A DNA stretch of 44,384 bases from Frankiales bacterium (GTDB lineage Bacteria > Actinomycetota > Actinomycetes > Mycobacteriales > SCTD01). The translations under genes were made by a program, and so were the position numbers. Below the pieces are notes generated by a model. The model ran no database searches. It was not told the DNA's origin and saw only the letters and a program-made list of their open reading frames with translations. Below are positions 40,952 to 44,384 of this stretch, one piece after another. The stretch lies in the NCBI GenBank assembly GCA_025465135.1, contig JAODNA010000037.1:1-44384 (forward strand), given 5' to 3'. Every line of letters starts with the position of its first letter. The first letter of the stretch is position 1.

Positions 40952-43228
40952 GTGCTCAAGGGCGACCTCGCCGGCACCCCGCTCCCAGCCCTCCTCGAGC
41001 AGCTCGCCGAGGGGGTCGCCACCGGCTGCCTGCACGTCCTCGACCCGGGCGGGGACGAGGCCAAGGTCTACCTCCGAGGCGGCCGGGTCTACGCCGTCGT
41101 CGTACCGGGACGCCGGCCGCAGCTGGGTGCCCGCCTGGTCTCCTCCGGTGACCTCGCCCCTGAAGCCCTCGCCGAGGCGCTCGAAGCGCAGCGGACCGAG
41201 CTCCAGGGCTGGCGGCTCGGCGAGCTGCTGGTCCACCTGTCGTACGTCGACCAGCCGGTCGTCGAGGCGTTCGTGCAGGAGCAGGTCCGCGAGTCGATGT
41301 CGGACCTCCTGCAGTGGCCCGAGGCGAACTGGAAGTTCCGCATCAACGAACGGACGCGCGAGGACGTCGCGCCGCCGGTGTCCGTGGCCGAGCTGCTCGC
41401 CGAGGTCAACCGCCGCCGCCGGGAGTGGCAGGAGATCGAGCAGGCCGTCCACGGGCCGGCTGCGGTGCCGCTGCTGTCCGCCGCCGGGTCGAGCTCGGCC
41501 GAGATGGAGATCGACGCCGACGCGTGGTCGCTGCTGTGCAAGGTCGACGGCGTACGCACCGTTGCAGATCTCGCGCGCGACTGCGGCTTCACCCTCTTCG
41601 AGGCCGGCCAGGTGGTCTACACGCTCGTTCAGGCCGGGCTTCTCGAGGTCGAGGAGGACCTCACGGGGCCGGAGCCGTCCGTCGCGCCCGCGTCGATCGA
41701 GACCGAGTTCGACGCCGGCGCCGTCGCCTCGCGACTCGTGTCTGCCCTCTCCGGAGGCGGTACGTCGGCGCCGCCGGCAGGGCCGATCCCGTCCGCGCGC
41801 AAGGCCGACCGCACCCTGAACCTCCCGTCGGCCGACGACGAGATCGACCACTCGATCGACCGGGTCTCGGCCGCGCTCGCCGCGCTGCTCGGCCCCGAGA
41901 CCGCGTCCGACGACGTCTTCAACGCGCCGGCCACCCGCAAGAAGCCGGCGGCCCCGGAGGTCGACCCGGAGGTCGCCCGCAAGCAGGCCGAGAAGGACCG
42001 GCGCGCCGCCAAGCGCCGGGAGAAGGACGCCGCCGAGCTCGCGGCGGCGCAGGCCGAGCTGGAGGAGGCCCGCAAGGCCGCCGAGGCCGACGCGGCCGGT
42101 CCGATCGCGGAGGTCCTGGACCTCGACGAGGCGCGCCGCGAGGCCGCGCGCCGAGACGAGGAGGCCGCCGAAGAGGCGCGCCGCGACGAGGAAGCGCGCG
42201 CAGCCGACGCAGCCCGCCTGGCCGAAGAGATCCGCCTGGTTGAAGAGGCTCGCCTCGCCGAAGAGGCCCGCGTCGCCGAGGAAGCGCTCGCTGCCGAAGA
42301 GGCCCGCCTCGCCGAGGAAGCCCGCGTCGCTGAAGAGGCCCGCCTCGCTGAAGAGGCCCGCGTCGCCGAGGAAGCCCGCGTCGCTGAAGAGGCCCGACTC
42401 GCGGAGGAAGCCCGCGCCGCTGAGGAAGCCCGCGCCGCTGAAGAGGCCCGGCTCGCTGAAGAGGCCCGGCTCGCTGAGGAAGCCCGCGTCGCCGAAGAGG
42501 CCCGTCTGGCTGAAGAGGCCCGGCTCGTTGAGGAAGCCCGCGTCGCTGAGGAAGCCCGTCTGGCTGAAGAGGCCCGCGTCGCCGAGGAAGCCCGACTCGC
42601 CGAAGAGGCCCGCCTGGCCGAGGAAGCCCGCGTCGCCGAGGAAGCGCTCGCAGCCGAGGAAGCCCGCCTCGCCGAAGAAGCCCGCCTCGCCGAGGAAGCC
42701 GAAGCTGCACGCCTGGCCGAGGAAGCCGAGGCTGCTCGCGTCGCAGGTGAGGCCGCAGCGCAGCTGGCCGAGGAGCTGCGACTCGCACAAGAGGCCGAAG
42801 CCATCCGGCTCGCCGAAGAGGCGCAGCTTGCTGAGGAAGCACTACTGGCTGAACAAGCCCGGCTGGCCGAGGAAGCTCGGCTCGCGGAGCTGGCCAGCAT
42901 CCCGAGCGTCGAGCCGGATCAGTTCGCCACCCGGACCACCGAGGCCTCCGCCTCCGCTGCAGCCGAGGCTTTCGCCGAACTCAGCGCCGCCGCGACCATT
43001 GTCGACGTCGTCACCGAGGCCGAGCCCGCCGTCACCTCGATCGACGACGAGGACCCGCCCATGCAGTACATCCAGCAGGACACAGACACCGCAGCCCTGC
43101 TGCGCGAGCTGTCCTCGCTCGGTCTCGACGACGACCCGCCGCCGCCGATCCGGCCGGCTGCCCCGAGCGCACCGCGCCCCGTCACCGCGGCACCGCCCAA
43201 GAAGAAGAAGGGCCTGTTCGGCCGCTGA
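40952..43228 (+). CDS. DUF4388 domain protein with long Glu/Ala/Arg coiled coil
   Basis: The 758-residue protein opens with a DUF4388 domain ([62 protein letters not shown]; 1 to about 135). A second small domain (about 185-235, [45 protein letters not shown]) looks like a winged helix. Residues 340-650 are a charged helix with dozens of [12 protein letters not shown]-type hexads. The C terminus has [10 protein letters not shown], a Pro-rich stretch and [12 protein letters not shown] 40952 follows GGAGG at 6 nt. It is divergent from rsiG. A scaffold for cell organisation or gliding/secretion-type signalling is possible; no function is known. Confidence 0.8.
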   Translation: MLKGDLAGTPLPALLEQLAEGVATGCLHVLDPGGDEAKVYLRGGRVYAVVVPGRRPQLGARLVSSGDLAPEALAEALEAQRTELQGWRLGELLVHLSYVDQPVVEAFVQEQVRESMSDLLQWPEANWKFRINERTREDVAPPVSVAELLAEVNRRRREWQEIEQAVHGPAAVPLLSAAGSSSAEMEIDADAWSLLCKVDGVRTVADLARDCGFTLFEAGQVVYTLVQAGLLEVEEDLTGPEPSVAPASIETEFDAGAVASRLVSALSGGGTSAPPAGPIPSARKADRTLNLPSADDEIDHSIDRVSAALAALLGPETASDDVFNAPATRKKPAAPEVDPEVARKQAEKDRRAAKRREKDAAELAAAQAELEEARKAAEADAAGPIAEVLDLDEARREAARRDEEAAEEARRDEEARAADAARLAEEIRLVEEARLAEEARVAEEALAAEEARLAEEARVAEEARLAEEARVAEEARVAEEARLAEEARAAEEARAAEEARLAEEARLAEEARVAEEARLAEEARLVEEARVAEEARLAEEARVAEEARLAEEARLAEEARVAEEALAAEEARLAEEARLAEEAEAARLAEEAEAARVAGEAAAQLAEELRLAQEAEAIRLAEEAQLAEEALLAEQARLAEEARLAELASIPSVEPDQFATRTTEASASAAAEAFAELSAAATIVDVVTEAEPAVTSIDDEDPPMQYIQQDTDTAALLRELSSLGLDDDPPPPIRPAAPSAPRPVTAAPPKKKKGLFGR
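42170..42720 (+). repeat. 18-bp coding repeat tract (EEARxA hexads)
   Basis: About thirty tandem 18-bp units of the type GAAGAGGCCCGCCTCGCC encode alternating [18 protein letters not shown] hexads. Synonymous bases alternate GAAGAG and GAGGAA, pointing to a higher-order 36-bp duplication. The tract keeps several frames free of stops on both strands. Confidence 0.85.
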
Positions 43229-43331
43229 CCGACCGCGGCTGAGAGACAACTGACTGCCAGTCCTGTCCAGCCGGCAGCCGTGGTGAGCAGCACTGGGCGT
43301 GGGTAAGGTGCCGCCGCTGGGAGCCGGCAGT

Positions 43332-43407
43332 CAGTCGTTCCAGCCGAAGGCAGTCGGTCCAGCCGAAGGCAGTCGTTCCCGCCGAAGGCAGTCGTTCCCG
43401 CCGAAGG
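43332..43407. repeat. Four tandem 19-bp repeats between convergent genes
   Basis: Units of the form CAGTCGTTCCCGCCGAAGG begin at 43332, 43351, 43370 and 43389; the last two are identical. The 255-bp gap 43229-43483 has no gene. A 9-bp inverted pair, CTGACTGCC (43251-43259) and GGCAGTCAG (43326-43334), lies before the array and may help end transcription. Confidence 0.8.
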
Positions 43408-43483
43408 CCAAGCTGGCAGATGTTCCAGCGGGATGGCCAAGGCGGCTGCCTGAACGCGGCGCGCAGCCCGCGCCGACGGACTC

Positions 43484-44384
43484 CTAGCGGCGGCGAGGGA
43501 GCAGGTTTCTGGCCGTGGCTGCAGCGCGGGCCGGCGACACCGGCCCGTCATCAGCAGCCGGATCGATCCGCGCTGCCGTCGTAGCGGCCAGCAACTCCGC
43601 CTCGTCCGGGACGTTGCGCTTCACCAGCGCCAGCGCGAGCGGCCCGAGCTCGTAGTGGCGGACCGCAGTCCCCACGCGGCCGACCTCGCGACCGTCGAGC
43701 GTCACCGCGTCACCCGTCACCGGCAGCTCGCTGTCGCTGCCGTCGAGGTGCAGCAGCGCCAGTCGCCGCGGCGGCCGGCCGAGGTTGAACACCCGCGCCA
43801 CCGTTTCCTGCCCGCGGTAGCAGCCCTTGTCGAGATGCACTGCCGACGCCAGCCAGCCGACCTCGTTCGGGATGGTGCGGTGGTCGGTGTCGACGCCGAG
43901 CCGCGGCTGCCGCCCAGCCACCCGCAGCGCGTCAAACGCCCAGAGGCCGGCCAGTTCCCCGTCGTACAAAGCAAGCTCTGAACGAGCCACCAGCCGATCG
44001 GCTCCGGACTGGTGCAGCACGGCCCAGTCGGCGCTGACGTCCGCGACCTCGACCCGCATCATGAAGCGCATCCGGTCCAGGAACTCAATCAAGGCACCCG
44101 CAGTCCCCGGCTCCACGTGCGCCCACACCGCCGACCCGTCGTCGACGAGAGACAGGTGGTGCTCGACGTGCCCATGCGGGCTCAGGATCAGCGCCTGCGT
44201 CCACTCCCCCGGCGCGAGACCAGTCAGGTGCTGGGTGGTCAGGCTGTGCAGCCACTCGAGCCGGTCGACGCCGGAGATGCGCACGACCGGACGGTGTGAC
44301 AGGTCCACCGAAGCGGTGCAGGCGACGAGCGCCCGCTGCTCGCGGTAGGGGTCCCCGTAGTGCGCGGCCACGCCGACGTCGGGC
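43484..44384 (-). CDS. ygfZ: YgfZ/GcvT-like folate-binding Fe-S maintenance protein (5' partial)
   Basis: The frame is open to the window edge, so the true start is outside; a GTG at 44371 falls within the conserved GVAAHYGDPYREQRAL block and is not the likely start. The family mark KGCYRGQETVARV is present, with Cys of the KGC-[YF]-xGQE motif. VRISGVDRLEWLHSLTTQHL, PHGHVEHHLSLVDDG and the C-terminal barrel (RRLALLHLDGSD) are also seen. YgfZ helps assembly or repair of certain Fe-S enzymes such as MiaB, using tetrahydrofolate. About 300 residues are visible, nearly the whole protein. Confidence 0.88.
   Translation of the reverse strand, partial: PDVGVAAHYGDPYREQRALVACTASVDLSHRPVVRISGVDRLEWLHSLTTQHLTGLAPGEWTQALILSPHGHVEHHLSLVDDGSAVWAHVEPGTAGALIEFLDRMRFMMRVEVADVSADWAVLHQSGADRLVARSELALYDGELAGLWAFDALRVAGRQPRLGVDTDHRTIPNEVGWLASAVHLDKGCYRGQETVARVFNLGRPPRRLALLHLDGSDSELPVTGDAVTLDGREVGRVGTAVRHYELGPLALALVKRNVPDEAELLAATTAARIDPAADDGPVSPARAAATARNLLPRRR

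Noticed and set aside
40229-42790. An 853-codon minus-strand open frame ending in rsiG
   Set aside because: The part above 40816 is antisense to the DUF4388 gene and is open only because of the 18-bp coding repeat. A GTG with a GGAGGG site at 40786 marks the real start.
1-44384. tRNA, rRNA, insertion sequences or prophage genes
   Set aside because: I saw no tRNA T-loop/acceptor pairing, rRNA sequence, transposase or phage structural gene on either strand.

Overview
The window is chromosomal DNA of a high-GC member of the Actinomycetota. The evidence is uniformly GC-rich coding sequence, many GTG starts, a mycothiol gene (mshA), a BldC-type DNA-binding protein, a 32-residue basic ribosomal protein of the bS22 type, an SsgA-family protein, an RsiG-type c-di-GMP sensor and an LPXTG surface protein. 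SsgA-like and RsiG-like genes point to a lineage related to morphologically complex actinomycetes; I cannot place it below phylum level. Recalled gene order of Mycobacterium tuberculosis (Rv0474 to Rv0505c) matches long stretches of this window: XRE regulator-hbhA-DUF2516; SDR divergent from mshA; mshA-ybjN-gpm; cysteine-cluster protein-ppx-sugar isomerase; proC-bldC-bS22-epimerase-PlsC-HAD phosphatase. Most of the window is therefore an ancient core block with lineage-specific insertions.

Layout. 1-2188: tail of a Pro/Ser/Thr-rich protein, then an LPXTG surface protein and its terminator. 2230-3300: HAD-IB phosphatase and a tiny membrane protein. 3312-3506: repeat cluster A. 3522-14504: a long minus-strand run, read from high to low coordinates: ppx, sugar isomerase, methyltransferase, haloalkane dehalogenase, proline dehydrogenase, proC, AcuC-like deacetylase, membrane protein, YbaK deacylase, bldC-like, bS22-like, SAM hydrolase-like, epimerase and PlsC. 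Several joints are 4-bp ATGA overlaps. 14554-20693: cysteine-cluster protein, secreted subtilase, gpmA and a large membrane-anchored Asp-box protein. 20690-25199: ybjN and mshA, divergent from an SDR/methyltransferase/unknown/MDMPI-like operon with overlapping ends. 25272-28514: SsgA-like protein, hydrolase, DUF2516, hbhA-like and its XRE regulator with a striking promoter/operator. 28566-37808: a sugar-use locus (Asp-box protein, GH1 glucosidase, ABC importer, LacI regulator with two operators, MsmK-type ATPase). 37836-39257: a DUF559/AbiEi-like gene bracketed by repeat clusters B and C. 39294-44384: asparaginase, RsiG, a DUF4388/coiled-coil protein and a partial YgfZ gene.

The most unusual content is a family of ten 47-bp dyad units in three arrays. 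They have 10-nt complementary ends and an asymmetric core, and show a compensatory change in the stem. Two of the arrays flank the DUF559 nuclease-like gene in opposite orientation. This recalls REP elements and their dedicated RAYT proteins, but with a different enzyme; that link is a hypothesis. Other points worth a look are two genes with no standard start codon, three convergent gene pairs that share one CTAG as both stop codons, a SAM-hydrolase relative that has lost a usual active-site histidine, and an RsiG protein with both c-di-GMP motifs intact.
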